This document shows positions 26,095-37,333 of a stretch of 41,802 nucleotides of DNA, piece after piece. Source of the DNA: Prochlorococcus sp. AG-363-C02 (GTDB lineage: Bacteria; Cyanobacteriota; Cyanobacteriia; PCC-6307; Cyanobiaceae); assembly GCA_003278345.1 (NCBI GenBank), contig QCFH01000013.1:1-41802 (forward strand), in the 5' to 3' direction. Within the stretch, counting starts at the first letter, position 1, and every line of letters begins with the position of its first letter. A program made the position numbers and the translations under genes. The notes under the pieces were generated by a model. That model had not been told where the DNA came from, ran no database searches, and saw only the letters and a list, made by a program, of their open reading frames with translations.

Positions 26095-28209
26095 TTATTC
26101 TGTGAAGCCCATTAATTCTGTATGAGAACATATTTTTTTGTTCAAGGCCTTTCTTTTTATAAATGTCCCGTCACTTTTCATTTCCCAGGTATTTATATTG
26201 TCTTTTAGATTAATATCTAATATACCTTCAACATCTTTTTTTAAATCTATATCTTCAATAGGAGTGACTGCTTCTACTCTTCTATCTAAATTTCTTCTCA
26301 TCAAGTCCGCACTTCCTATGAAAACTTCGGGGTCATTATCATTATAAAACCAAAATATTCTTGAATGCTCAAGATATCTACCTACTGTACTAATTACAGA
26401 AATATTCTCACTTAATCCTTCTTTTTGTGGATATAAGCAACACATTCCTCGAACAATTAGGTCTACCCTTACACCATTTTGAGATGCTTCATAAAGTAAT
26501 TTGATGATATTTGGATCTACTAGAGAATTAACTTTGATTTTTATCTTGCCTTTTTTTCCATTTTTTGCATTTGTTATTTCTTTTTTTATTAAATTTTCAA
26601 TTCCTTTTCTTAGAGTTACAGGAGCTACTAATAGTTTTCTAAAACTTTGCTGTTTGGAAAAACCAGTTAAGTAATTAAAAAGTTCTATTAAATCTTGACC
26701 AAGCTCTGGCTGTACTGATAGAAGTCCAAGATCAGTATATTGCTTAGATGTTTTTGAGTTATAATTTCCGGTTCCTATATGAAAGTAACTTCTTAATTTT
26801 TCTTTTTCTTTTCTTATTACTAAAGCAATTTTTGTATGTGTTTTTAATCCAACCACACCATACACAACATGAACACCAGATTTTTCTAATTGCTTAGCCC
26901 ATTGAATATTATTGTCTTCATCAAATCGAGCTTTTAGTTCAACAAGAGCCATTACTTGTTTACCATTTTGAGCTGCTTTTTTTAAAGCTGCAATTATTGG
27001 AGAGTTTTGAGATACCCTATAAAGGGTCATTTTGATTCCCATGACCAATGGGTCATCAGCAGATTGACTGATAAACTCTTCGACTGAATTAGCAAATAAA
27101 TCATATGGATGGTGCAGTAGTAAATCTTTTTGCCTTATAATTGAGAATATGCTTTTGAAATCTTCTTGTTTTAATGAACCATCTTCCAGTAAACTAAATT
27201 GACTATATTTTAGAGACTTATGTATTTGACCATTGAGGGGTTTGTTATATAAACTACTATCATTAATAGACATTAATTCAAATAACTCATCAATTGCGAG
27301 TAAACCATTCACTATATAAAGATCCTCATCTTTTACATCCATTCCTTCTTTTAGCATTTCTAGGATCCTAGGTGGCATCTTATTTGAAACTTCTAGCCTG
27401 ACTATTTCTCCGCCCATCCGCCGTTTTCGTAGACCTTCCTCTAGGGCCATCATTAAGTCATCTGCTTCTAGGTCTCGTAGTTCTAAATCTGCATCTCTTG
27501 TTACTCGAAAAAAAGAATGTTCTTCTATTATCATTCCGGGAAACAGAAGACTGAGATTAAAGGCCACCACTTGCTCAATTGGTATTGCGCTGTATAGAGG
27601 TTGGGGTTTTCTATCGCTATAATCATTAGGAATATTTATGAATCTCGGTAATGTTTTTTGAGGTACTTTTACTCTGGTAAATTGCTCTTGGCCGGTATCA
27701 GGATCTCGAATAATCGCTGCAATATTTAGACTAAGGTTGCTGACAAAAGGGAAAGGATGTGCGGGGTCAACAGCTAGAGGAGTTAGTACCGGGAAAATGG
27801 CACTTTTAAAATAATTATTAACCCATATCTTCTCTCTCTCTGTTAACTCTTTATAATCAAGCAAGTAAATATTTTTTGAATGAAGCCCGGGTTTTAACAT
27901 GGACATATAATGCTGTTGCTGTTGCTTAAGGCATGGCAAAATAGCTTCCCTTATTAGAATTAACTGTTCTATAGGACTTTTATTATCTTCACTTTTTTTA
28001 GTAACACCTGCTTCTACTTGTGATTTAAGTGAAGCGACTCTTACCATAAAAAATTCATCTAAATTATTGCTATAAATTGCACTAAACTTTGCTTGTTCTA
28101 GTAAAGGATTATTCTCGTCGAGTGCTTTTTCGAGTACGCGCTTATTGAAATTAATCCAACTTAACTCTCTATTAAGAAAAAGATTATGATCCTTTTTGTT
28201 CTTAGACAT
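26095..28209 (-). CDS. ppk: polyphosphate kinase 1
   Basis: PPK1 polymerises the gamma phosphate of ATP into polyphosphate, the phosphate store. The N-terminal domain starts LFLNRELSWINFNKRVLEKA, then ALAVDPAHPFPFVSNLSLN. The two PLD-like catalytic domains contain ALVELKARFDEDNNIQWA, GLKTHTKIALV with the phospho-accepting His, HIGTGNYN, and LEHSRIFWF near the C-terminus. Length about 704 is typical. I prefer the ATG at 28209 (MSKNKKDHN) to the TTG at 28218, because the family begins with a short charged leader and ATG is the better codon. A 155-bp gap separates it from the sigma factor; I see no clear element there beyond AT-rich sequence. Confidence 0.95.
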   Translation of the reverse strand: MSKNKKDHNLFLNRELSWINFNKRVLEKALDENNPLLEQAKFSAIYSNNLDEFFMVRVASLKSQVEAGVTKKSEDNKSPIEQLILIREAILPCLKQQQQHYMSMLKPGLHSKNIYLLDYKELTEREKIWVNNYFKSAIFPVLTPLAVDPAHPFPFVSNLSLNIAAIIRDPDTGQEQFTRVKVPQKTLPRFINIPNDYSDRKPQPLYSAIPIEQVVAFNLSLLFPGMIIEEHSFFRVTRDADLELRDLEADDLMMALEEGLRKRRMGGEIVRLEVSNKMPPRILEMLKEGMDVKDEDLYIVNGLLAIDELFELMSINDSSLYNKPLNGQIHKSLKYSQFSLLEDGSLKQEDFKSIFSIIRQKDLLLHHPYDLFANSVEEFISQSADDPLVMGIKMTLYRVSQNSPIIAALKKAAQNGKQVMALVELKARFDEDNNIQWAKQLEKSGVHVVYGVVGLKTHTKIALVIRKEKEKLRSYFHIGTGNYNSKTSKQYTDLGLLSVQPELGQDLIELFNYLTGFSKQQSFRKLLVAPVTLRKGIENLIKKEITNAKNGKKGKIKIKVNSLVDPNIIKLLYEASQNGVRVDLIVRGMCCLYPQKEGLSENISVISTVGRYLEHSRIFWFYNDNDPEVFIGSADLMRRNLDRRVEAVTPIEDIDLKKDVEGILDINLKDNINTWEMKSDGTFIKRKALNKKICSHTELMGFTE

Positions 28210-28245
28210 TGAACTCAATAAATTTTTTAGAATTAATAGATAAGT

Positions 28246-29559
28246 TTATTGATTATATACTGACTCAGGTTTTCTTGGTTGCAATTTAAGTCCACCATAA
28301 ACTAAATAGGCTACAAAAATTAGTAGGAGCATTCCTATAATGAAAGGATTGCTAGGATTATTTTTATAAGCTATTCCCGCAAAGGCATATCCCAGGAATG
28401 ATCCGAGGCTTTGTAGTCCTTGCAGATTACCTAGTATTGCTCCTTGACCTGAGGAGGTAAGTTTTTTTGAGATAATTGCTCTAAGTGATGGGACAACTAA
28501 ACCTGTCCCAAGTGCTAGTAAAGTACATCCTATAAATACCATAGCTATTGCGTTGTTTGGATTGCCAATAATTAATAGTGAAGAACCGGCTATAACAAAA
28601 CCAATCCCTCCCATTGTTAGTTTGGTTTCGCCATATTTTTTAACAAGCTTGCCAATTAAAAAACCTTGCACAATTATTGCAACAACACCTACCCAGGCAA
28701 GGTTAAGTGCAGGTAGAAGACCTTTTGCTATTGAAAGATTAAGATTCAATATTTCATAAGATAAAATAGGTTCATTTCCTACCCATTTAAAAATTTCTTC
28801 TAAATACAGTAAAAGGAATGATGTTAAGCCATTGAAGGCCATGAAGAACAGAAAGAATGCAAAAGCTAGACGGTTGATTAAAGGGTTTTTAAATACGTTT
28901 ATTAATTGAGTTATTGGATTTAGACTTCTTTTTCTTAATTTAAGATTTTTATTGGGTGTGTAAGTTTCTGGTAAGTAAACAATTATGATTATTAAATTAA
29001 AAATGGCGAATAAGGTTGCAAGTATTCCTGGAAGAGTAAACGCAATATTAGTTAATAAGCCACCTAATAAAGGACCTATAATAAATCCTAAACCAAAAGC
29101 GGCCCCAATTAATCCAAAAGTTTTCGCTCGGTTTTCTGGCGTTGAAATGTCTGCCAAGATTGCAGTTGCGCTAGCCGCAGTTCCTCCGCTTGCACCATCG
29201 ATTATTCTCGCTGTAAATAGCATTGATATAATCAAAGGGGTGCCACCTTTCAATACCAATAAATTTGTATCCCAGTAACCAATTGTGATAGCAAATAATG
29301 ATAGACCTACTACAGAACCAATAACGCAATATGTGATTACTGGTTTTCTTCCGTATCTATCGCTTAATGCTCCTATTAACGGCGCTAATGCGAATTGAGA
29401 AAGTGCATAACTACCTCCTATTAGTCCAAGAGTTTGTGCACTAATACCAAAAGTTGTTTTTAGCTTGGGTAATAATGGCAAAAGTACTGTTTCACCTAAG
29501 CGATCATTCAACAGAGTTATGAATGCACAAAAAAGTATCCCAGGTTTTGATAAACGCAC
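28246..29559 (-). CDS. MFS transporter, multidrug/tetracycline-exporter-like
   Basis: A 437-residue, 12-segment major facilitator. The first half has the DHA1-type motif A, GALSDRYGRKPV (63-74), after PLLPKLKTTFGIS, and motif C-like GLIGAAFGLGFIIGPLLGG in segment 5, the pattern of drug:H+ antiporters. Substrate unknown. The start is GTG at 29559 (MRLSKPGILFCAF). It lies 36 bp upstream of ppk on the same strand. Confidence 0.85.
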   Translation of the reverse strand: MRLSKPGILFCAFITLLNDRLGETVLLPLLPKLKTTFGISAQTLGLIGGSYALSQFALAPLIGALSDRYGRKPVITYCVIGSVVGLSLFAITIGYWDTNLLVLKGGTPLIISMLFTARIIDGASGGTAASATAILADISTPENRAKTFGLIGAAFGLGFIIGPLLGGLLTNIAFTLPGILATLFAIFNLIIIIVYLPETYTPNKNLKLRKRSLNPITQLINVFKNPLINRLAFAFFLFFMAFNGLTSFLLLYLEEIFKWVGNEPILSYEILNLNLSIAKGLLPALNLAWVGVVAIIVQGFLIGKLVKKYGETKLTMGGIGFVIAGSSLLIIGNPNNAIAMVFIGCTLLALGTGLVVPSLRAIISKKLTSSGQGAILGNLQGLQSLGSFLGYAFAGIAYKNNPSNPFIIGMLLLIFVAYLVYGGLKLQPRKPESVYNQ

Positions 29560-29614
29560 TTAACCAGTTGTTTTTTGTTATGCAATTATCTTATACACTT
29601 TTCTTCTTTGCTTG

Positions 29615-30112
29615 ATGAAAACATCTATAAAGATGGGAGTATCTTTTGATTTAATTCCAATTACAAATTCAAAGCATAAACTTGTAAGAGAGATTTATGC
29701 AGATGCAATATATTCTCAAGGTTTAGAGTTTTATAATCATGATCAAATGGATGCTTGGGCTGCTTTAGCCTATTTACCAGGGGTTTTGGATAGAACATTA
29801 TCTGAAGGTAAAGGGTGGTTAGTTCAAATAGGAAATAATACAGAAGCTTTTGCTGTTAGATTTCCATCTAATCGCTTAGCTCTTTTGTATTGCCGTGGAC
29901 GTTCTTCTAGAAAAGGATTTGCTACTCATCTTCTTAGTAAAATTGAACATGATGCTAGGCAAGAAGGAATAAGGACTTTATATACTGAAGCCAGTTTTTT
30001 TAGTTATCCTTTGTTGTTGAAACATAATTGGATTTATACATCAATGGAAGAAATAAAAATAGCTGAATTAGCTTTTCTTCGCTATAGGATGTTGAAGACA
30101 TTAAGTTTATGA
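29615..30112 (+). CDS. GNAT-family N-acetyltransferase
   Basis: A small (about 165 residues) protein with the GNAT core: LALLYCRGRSSRKGFATHLL carries the R/Q-x-x-G-x-G/A-type pyrophosphate-binding loop (SRKGFA), followed by the helix LLSKIEHDARQEG, the strand TLYTEAS, and a terminal KHNWIYTSMEEIKI. The substrate cannot be told. Three starts are close: TTG 29612, ATG 29615 and ATG 29633; I chose the first ATG. It is divergent from the MFS gene and convergent with the TrpD2-like gene. Confidence 0.75.
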   Translation: MKTSIKMGVSFDLIPITNSKHKLVREIYADAIYSQGLEFYNHDQMDAWAALAYLPGVLDRTLSEGKGWLVQIGNNTEAFAVRFPSNRLALLYCRGRSSRKGFATHLLSKIEHDARQEGIRTLYTEASFFSYPLLLKHNWIYTSMEEIKIAELAFLRYRMLKTLSL

Positions 30113-30129
30113 TTTGCATTATAGAATTA

Positions 30130-31194
30130 CTAATTATTTTGTTTATTTCTCCATTCAATTAATTGTTTAAGAATTATTTTAGCTGATCCTGAATCTATAG
30201 AATGCTTTGCTTTTGTGATTCCCAAATCAATACTATTTGTTATTCCTAAGATCCAATAGTATACCCCTGCATTCCACACAAGAGGTTTATAGAATGGGCC
30301 TTTCCCTTCTAAAGCCTTTAAGCTATTTTGGCGCCATATATTAATATCTTTAAAATCTAACTCTTCTTGATGAGATAAATAATTTTTAGGATTTATTTGC
30401 ACCTTTGTATCATCTTGTTCTTGGCAGCATGTTGCAGTACAGATTTTACTAATTGGAATATCTATTCCTCCTTCAAGTCCTTTGATTAATATAAGATTAG
30501 TTTCACCTAAGAGTCTAAGAGTTTTGATATGCCTTTTTTCGGTTGGTGGATGAACAAAACCAGAAATTATTATATGTTTTCCTTGATGAGCTGACCATAA
30601 TAACTCCATACTTGCAATGGGAGGTCTTTTACCAATGTCTTCTCTATATCTAATTAGTTTTTCTGCTAGCGGGAAATGATCTGGTTGGTAAATAAGAGCA
30701 AATCCATTTTGAGAGAACCCGTTTTGTACTTGATCTATACTAAGTCTACTTAGATTAAGTCCAAGAGCTTTAAATAACTCTTCTGTAGTCACACCATATT
30801 TGACTGGTATTCTTCCTGCGCCTTGAAGGACCACTGGCTGCCCTGCATCTAATAGAAGAAGGCTTGTTAAAGGATATATAGGTGATGTTTTGTTTCTTCC
30901 ATCAAAAGGCATTCCAAAGCATACAGGTTGTTTATCAAGTGATTCTGAGTAAATCTTTGGCCCTAGCTTTTTATAAGTGTCAACCATTCCTGCTAATTCT
31001 TGAGGTTCAGGTCTTCTGATCCTATGAGCAATTAGAAATGCACCAATTTGTATGGGACTCGGCTTATCTCTAAGAATTAGTTCTAATGCATCTGCAGATT
31101 CGTCTCGTGACATTCCACGGCTACTTTTCTCACCACTCCCTATCTTACGTAAATAGCTTTTAAATCTATCCTGATTAGCAGATGTTTCCTTCAT
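30130..31194 (-). CDS. TrpD2/YbiB-like anthranilate phosphoribosyltransferase homologue
   Basis: The 354-residue protein has the phosphoribosyltransferase family III fold: an N-terminal helical part (SRDESADALELILRDKPSPIQIGAFLIAHRIR) and an alpha/beta part. The two catalytic motifs of true TrpD are not conserved: GTGGD is replaced by FGMPFDGRNK, and KHGNR by LQGAGRIPVKYG. In this family such loss marks the TrpD2/YbiB group, whose E. coli member binds nucleic acid, so an anthranilate role is unlikely. Cys-rich segment CTATCCQEQDD is unusual. The ATG (31194-31192) overlaps the start codon of the divergent cobA by two bases. Confidence 0.75.
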   Translation of the reverse strand: MKETSANQDRFKSYLRKIGSGEKSSRGMSRDESADALELILRDKPSPIQIGAFLIAHRIRRPEPQELAGMVDTYKKLGPKIYSESLDKQPVCFGMPFDGRNKTSPIYPLTSLLLLDAGQPVVLQGAGRIPVKYGVTTEELFKALGLNLSRLSIDQVQNGFSQNGFALIYQPDHFPLAEKLIRYREDIGKRPPIASMELLWSAHQGKHIIISGFVHPPTEKRHIKTLRLLGETNLILIKGLEGGIDIPISKICTATCCQEQDDTKVQINPKNYLSHQEELDFKDINIWRQNSLKALEGKGPFYKPLVWNAGVYYWILGITNSIDLGITKAKHSIDSGSAKIILKQLIEWRNKQNN

Positions 31195-31978
31195 GAAAGA
31201 TAAGCAACTTGGAATGGTCTATTTAGTTGGAGCGGGTCCTGGAGATCCTGACTTATTAACTGTGAAAGCATTAAAACTCCTTAGGCAATGCGATGCGCTT
31301 GTTTATGATGCGTTAGTTCCAAATGAAATGCTTGAACTAGTTAAAAAAGATTGTAAGTGTATTTTCGTTGGTAAAAGAAGAGGGCATCATTCAACTCCAC
31401 AGTCAAAAACAAATTCACTTCTTTTGTCATTAGCAAAGGATTTGAAAATCGTTGTGCGTTTAAAAGGTGGAGATCCTTTTATGTTTGGGCGTGGTGGGGA
31501 AGAAGCTGCTTATTTGCAAAAAAATGGCGTATCTGTTCAGGTTGTTCCTGGAATCACTTCTGGTATTGCCGCTTCAGCTTATTTTGGTATACCACTTACG
31601 CATCGGGTTGCTGGCAGTTCAGTTACTTTTGTCACAGGTCATGAGGGGATTAACAAAAAAGGGTTTTCTGTTAATTGGAAGGGCTTTGCACAATCAGGCA
31701 ATAGTTTGGTGATTTATATGGGAGTACATAACTTGACTTATATTGTTGATCAATTATTAACTGCTGGTTGTTCTCCTGACACTCCATCCGCTGTTATTCA
31801 ACAGGCAACCGTGGTAGGACAACGTTGCCTAAGGACTTCTTTAAAGAGATTAGTGCAGGATGTAGAGACTCAACAATTTATTTCTCCATCAATAATCATT
31901 ATTGGAGAAATAGTAAATTGTCAGATTGGATCAAGTGCTCCACCTGTAGCTAATGTCACAATGCCAATTTCATTTTGA
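31193..31978 (+). CDS. cobA: uroporphyrinogen-III C-methyltransferase
   Basis: CobA (SUMT) adds two SAM-derived methyls to uroporphyrinogen III, giving precorrin-2 for siroheme and cobalamin. Hallmarks are VYLVGAGPGDPDLLTVKAL at the N-terminus, LVYDALVPNEML, VVRLKGGDPFMFGRGGEE, VVPGITSGIAASAYFGIPLT, and GSSVTFVTGHE. It is a stand-alone methyltransferase without the CysG oxidase/ferrochelatase part. Two starts are possible: ATG 31193 and ATG 31214 (MVYLVGAGPG), the latter closer to the family N-terminus. Its stop is 1 bp from the convergent pabC stop. Confidence 0.94.
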   Translation: MKDKQLGMVYLVGAGPGDPDLLTVKALKLLRQCDALVYDALVPNEMLELVKKDCKCIFVGKRRGHHSTPQSKTNSLLLSLAKDLKIVVRLKGGDPFMFGRGGEEAAYLQKNGVSVQVVPGITSGIAASAYFGIPLTHRVAGSSVTFVTGHEGINKKGFSVNWKGFAQSGNSLVIYMGVHNLTYIVDQLLTAGCSPDTPSAVIQQATVVGQRCLRTSLKRLVQDVETQQFISPSIIIIGEIVNCQIGSSAPPVANVTMPISF

Positions 31979-31979
31979 A

Positions 31980-32819
31980 TTAATTATTGAGCAATAATCG
32001 CCAAAGAGACTCAGTTTCTTTATATTCTTCAAGATGAATAGTGTTGACTCTTGTGATTGATTGACAACCAAGACTATTAATTAATAGCCATTGATCATCA
32101 GCTTCTGGTTCTTTCTCAATCTTAGCTTCTTTTAGTAGACCGATTCTTAAACCTTGTTGTCTCATGATTCCCGGTAAGCATCCGCTTTCGATTCTTGGTG
32201 TTAACCATTTATTTTTTCTTTTTATAATTATATTTGCTGTTGTTCCACAACACATCTCATTATTAGTGCTAAGCAATAGTGCATCCTCAAATCCTGCAAG
32301 TTTGGATTCACGACGAGCTTGAATAGATTGAATGTATGAAAAAGTTTTGCATTGGCTTAATAGACTATTAGCATTACGTTTTTCATGGACGCTAATCATA
32401 GTTGTAATAGGATGAAAATTAGGACTATATTCATTGATTTCAAACCAAAATTTATGAGAGGAAGATTTTAGGTTTTCATTTGATAAATTAATCCCACGAT
32501 TATTATTATCTCCTCTACTCCAATTTATTCTCATTACACCATTGCCGTTAGATAGTAATATTTTGGCTAAACCTTTATTTATTAATGGTTCCAAAAATAA
32601 TTTGCCAGGAGGAGCAGCCATTCCAATTAAATGGGCATTTTTCTTTAATCTTTTGAGATGCTCTTCCAATAACTGAGGCTTGTTTTTGAGAATGACAATT
32701 GTTTCAAAAATTCCATCACTAAGAGTTACTCCACGGTCAATAATTGATAGCTTTATCTCACTATTAGTTATCCAGTGTCCATCAATCCAAGCAATTTGTT
32801 GAGATATTATTTTTTTCAT
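31980..32819 (-). CDS. pabC: aminodeoxychorismate lyase-like class IV aminotransferase
   Basis: This fold-type IV PLP enzyme is expected to cleave 4-amino-4-deoxychorismate to p-aminobenzoate for folate. WIDGHW, IDRGVTLSDGIFET, the LLEEHLKRLKKNAHLIG helix, the likely PLP lysine in CKTFSYIQ, and ALLLSTNNEMCCGTTANI support the family. Branched-chain and D-amino-acid aminotransferases share these motifs; the operon partner pabB decides for PabC. The ATG at 32819-32817 overlaps the pabB TGA as ATGA, a classical translational coupling, and is preferred over the upstream ATG at 32852 inside pabB. Confidence 0.88.
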   Translation of the reverse strand: MKKIISQQIAWIDGHWITNSEIKLSIIDRGVTLSDGIFETIVILKNKPQLLEEHLKRLKKNAHLIGMAAPPGKLFLEPLINKGLAKILLSNGNGVMRINWSRGDNNNRGINLSNENLKSSSHKFWFEINEYSPNFHPITTMISVHEKRNANSLLSQCKTFSYIQSIQARRESKLAGFEDALLLSTNNEMCCGTTANIIIKRKNKWLTPRIESGCLPGIMRQQGLRIGLLKEAKIEKEPEADDQWLLINSLGCQSITRVNTIHLEEYKETESLWRLLLNN

Positions 32820-34150
32820 TGTAATGCTTCTATTAGAGGCATAAGTTTCCATATTAATTCTTCACTTTCATTATATGGATTTGAGTCTGCTACAATTCCA
32901 CAACCTGCATGTAAACGTAAGTAGTTTTTTTCGATTAGTAGAGAACGGATTAATATATTGCTATCAAATTGACCATCCCAATTTAAATGTAGGAAAGAAC
33001 CGCAATAAGGTCCTCTTGCAATAGGTTCTAATTCATATAAACGTTTACATGCTCTTATTTTAGGTGCACCTGTAATTGATCCACCTGGCCAACAGGCCTC
33101 AAGAGCATCAACCCATGTTTTATTCTTATCTAATTTACCTTGAACAACTGAAGTTAGATGGTGAACTTTTGAAAAACTTTCTAATCCTACAAGTTGTGTA
33201 ACGTCTACTGTTCCAAATTTACATACTTTACCAAGATCATTTCTAAGAAGATCCACAATCATTATATTTTCAGCTCTATCTTTTAAACTAGTAATTAGAT
33301 CAGCAGCTAACTCTGCATCTTTTTTAGTATCTGGATTACGAGGCCTAGTTCCTTTAATTGGTCTTGTTTCAATTTCTTTTGTAGGCGTAATTTTTAAGAA
33401 ACGCTCTGGTGAAGTAGATATTATGGCTTCTCCATTAGCTTCACCTTTTCCTACTATTATTCCTGCAAAAGGAGCAGGGCAAAATTTTCTTAGTTTTGTA
33501 AAAAGATCTATAGGTGAAATATTGGACGATTTTTCTGCTTTACAGCAGATTGAAAGATTAGCTTGAAAAATATCACCAGCTTCAATGTATTTTTTAAGAC
33601 TGATAATTTTTTTGGCATATTCTTTTTGACTGGTTATCCAATGCCATGCATTTTTATCAATGCCATGGATTTGCTTGTTTTGTCCAAAGTGATTTTTTAG
33701 GCCATCTTTTTGTAAATTTATATCCTTAATTAATTTTGATACTTCTAAAAATCTTTTGCGATTAACACCTTCTATCCAGACTTCCTTTTTGTGTAAATCA
33801 AATTTTATTATTGGATCATGACTTGCCATCCATAAGGTAGCCATTGAGTCTTGCTTCCAAGGGCTTTTTGGTTCAATCCATGCAGCTGCTTCATAACTCA
33901 TCCAACCGGTCCAATGACCTGACTGAATACTTCTTAATAATTCAAAAGGGTTTGATGCTGATGGATTATTTGAAAAACCTCTTGAACATAAACTTTCTAT
34001 GGGATCTGCTGCCAAGATGACCCATCGTCCATTTCTACTGTTATCACTGTCTAACCAAATTAGACCTGGTTCACCAAAAGTCTGAATCAGCCTTTGTGCA
34101 ATGATAATGGGCTCAATCCAGTTAACACGTTCTTTATATAGTTTGCTCAT
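32816..34150 (-). CDS. pabB: para-aminobenzoate synthase component I
   Basis: PabB aminates chorismate to 4-amino-4-deoxychorismate. The chorismate-binding C-terminal half has GDIFQANLS, STSPERFLK, RPIKGTRPR, WPGGSITGAPKIRA and the final SLLIEKNYLRLHAGCGIVAD. The PIKGT motif contains the Lys that defines PabB (TrpE has PIAGT), so this is not anthranilate synthase. The N-terminal half has WVILAADPIES. No fused amidotransferase is present, so a PabA/TrpG must be supplied elsewhere. It starts 2 bp after the queC stop and overlaps pabC by 4 bp. Confidence 0.92.
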   Translation of the reverse strand: MSKLYKERVNWIEPIIIAQRLIQTFGEPGLIWLDSDNSRNGRWVILAADPIESLCSRGFSNNPSASNPFELLRSIQSGHWTGWMSYEAAAWIEPKSPWKQDSMATLWMASHDPIIKFDLHKKEVWIEGVNRKRFLEVSKLIKDINLQKDGLKNHFGQNKQIHGIDKNAWHWITSQKEYAKKIISLKKYIEAGDIFQANLSICCKAEKSSNISPIDLFTKLRKFCPAPFAGIIVGKGEANGEAIISTSPERFLKITPTKEIETRPIKGTRPRNPDTKKDAELAADLITSLKDRAENIMIVDLLRNDLGKVCKFGTVDVTQLVGLESFSKVHHLTSVVQGKLDKNKTWVDALEACWPGGSITGAPKIRACKRLYELEPIARGPYCGSFLHLNWDGQFDSNILIRSLLIEKNYLRLHAGCGIVADSNPYNESEELIWKLMPLIEALQ

Positions 34151-34152
34151 CT

Positions 34153-34836
34153 TTAACGAGCATGTATTGAATTTGTATAACCTGCTTTTTTAAGAGCTTC
34201 ATTTCTGATTCGACAACTATCACATACACCACATTCAGATTCATCTCCGTTATAACAACTCCAAGTTAGCTTGATTGGTACATTTAATCTAATTGCTTCT
34301 TTTACTATTTGGACTTTATTCCAATGAATTAAAGGGGCCCATAAATTTATCTGATTATTTTCTCGCCCAGCTTTACTTGAGAGATTAGCAAGTCTTTGGT
34401 ATGCCTCTAAATAATCAGGCCTACAATCTGGATAACCTGAATAATCCATAGCATTTATTCCTAATATTAAATTATTTGATTTTTTTGCTTCCGCAAGGCT
34501 AAGACCAATAGCAATAAAAACTGTATTTCTTCCTGGAACATAGGTAGTGGGTATCATTCCTTTTACCACACCTTGTGTTGGCACTGATTGTGTAAGGTCG
34601 GTTAATGACGATCCCCCCCAAGTGGATAAATTGATATCGATAATGTGGTGTTCTGATAACTGAAAGTAATTTGCTATAGCTTGAGCAGCCCTTAGCTCAC
34701 GCTTATGCCTTTGGCCATAATTAAAAGATAGACCTATGACCTGGTGTCCTTTTTCTATTGCAATAGCAATAGCTGTAGTTGAATCGAGTCCTCCTGAAAG
34801 AAGTCCAATAGTTGTAGGATTTTCTTGAACAGACAT
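34153..34836 (-). CDS. queC: 7-cyano-7-deazaguanine (preQ0) synthase
   Basis: QueC turns 7-carboxy-7-deazaguanine, ammonia and ATP into preQ0, on the way to the tRNA base queuosine. The PP-loop is [11 protein letters not shown] near residue 12, [14 protein letters not shown] follows, and the C-terminal zinc site has [20 protein letters not shown] with four Cys. Length 227 is normal. The ATG at 34836 ([11 protein letters not shown]) is preferred to the TTG two codons upstream. queE lies 65 bp upstream on the same strand, with palindromes in the gap. Confidence 0.95.
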   Translation of the reverse strand: MSVQENPTTIGLLSGGLDSTTAIAIAIEKGHQVIGLSFNYGQRHKRELRAAQAIANYFQLSEHHIIDINLSTWGGSSLTDLTQSVPTQGVVKGMIPTTYVPGRNTVFIAIGLSLAEAKKSNNLILGINAMDYSGYPDCRPDYLEAYQRLANLSSKAGRENNQINLWAPLIHWNKVQIVKEAIRLNVPIKLTWSCYNGDESECGVCDSCRIRNEALKKAGYTNSIHAR

Positions 34837-34862
34837 TATCAAATTGTTGTTCGAACCTTTGC

Positions 34863-34890
34863 TTTTAACAACTAATAACTATAGTTAAAA
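34863..34890. repeat. palindromes in the queE-queC gap
   Basis: TAACTATAGTTA (34876-34887) is a perfect 12-bp palindrome. It overlaps a second pairing of TTTTAAC (34863-34869) with GTTAAAA (34884-34890). Both lie in the 65-bp gap between queE and queC. An operator or processing hairpin is possible; the sequence is AT-rich, so chance cannot be excluded. Confidence 0.3.
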
Positions 34891-34901
34891 TTTGTATTTT
34901 T

Positions 34902-35581
34902 TTATAGAACTCCTAACCATTTGTGAGCTTGAAGACTAAGTCTCCATTCCGGATGAGTTTTTATATATTCAATGGCTAGTTGTTTTCCTGTTTCGTTTTC
35001 CCACCCAGGTTGAAGGAAAAGATGAGGATTAATAGATTTTTTATTTTGAGTGGATTTTGTCTCATTGACTATTTGTTTTTCGTGAGTGGATTGTTTTGCC
35101 ATTTCTTCAGCAAAAAGCAAATCCTCTTTTTGCTGAATGACTACTTTTAGTTCATCACAGGCCCGTAATAGATTTTTTTTGGGTTTCGAATGACGTTTTG
35201 GTGAAAGAGTAATCCAATCTATTGACCCACTAATTTCATCTACTCCACTAGTCTCAAGATGTATCGGCATTGTATGATTTGTATTGCTAGAAGTTTTCTC
35301 TTTGATTGCATTACATAATTCATCTAAGTTGTGGTGTAATGGTTCACCACCAGTAAGAATCAGAAGTGCTGCTCCCTGAGATTGTGCTAATTTTGCTTCT
35401 TCGGCAAGATCTAATACATTGATATTTTCATGAGCTGTATGTGACCATGATTCCTTCGTATCGCACCATGGACATCCTACGTTACACCCACCAATCCTAA
35501 TAAAAAATGCACTTTTACCAAAATGTGCTCCTTCTCCTTGAAGAGAATGAAATCTCTGCACAATTGGCAGCATGGAACTCA

Positions 35582-35582
<1 letters not shown>
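34902..35582 (-). CDS. queE: 7-carboxy-7-deazaguanine synthase
   Basis: QueE is a radical SAM enzyme that contracts carboxy-tetrahydropterin to 7-carboxy-7-deazaguanine. The SAM motif is CNVGCPWC (about 33-40) after FHSLQGEGAHFGKSAFFIR, then ILTGGEPLHH and the C-terminal LSLQAHKWLGV that is typical of QueE. Length 226 matches the longer cyanobacterial form. A Lys/Asn/Gln-rich insert (IVNETKSTQNKKSIN) lies before HLFLQPGWENE. The ATG shares one base with the pyrG stop (TAATG). Confidence 0.93.
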
Positions 35583-37261
<1,679 letters not shown>

Positions 37262-37333
37262 TTAAATTAACTCGATTTTGACCAAGGCCAAGAAATTCAA
37301 ATGATTGATTTAGAACCTATAAACAATATGACG

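Noticed and set aside
32816-34150. Anthranilate synthase (TrpE) for the chorismate enzyme
   Set aside because: The PIKGT motif with Lys marks PabB, and the gene is coupled to a PabC-like lyase.
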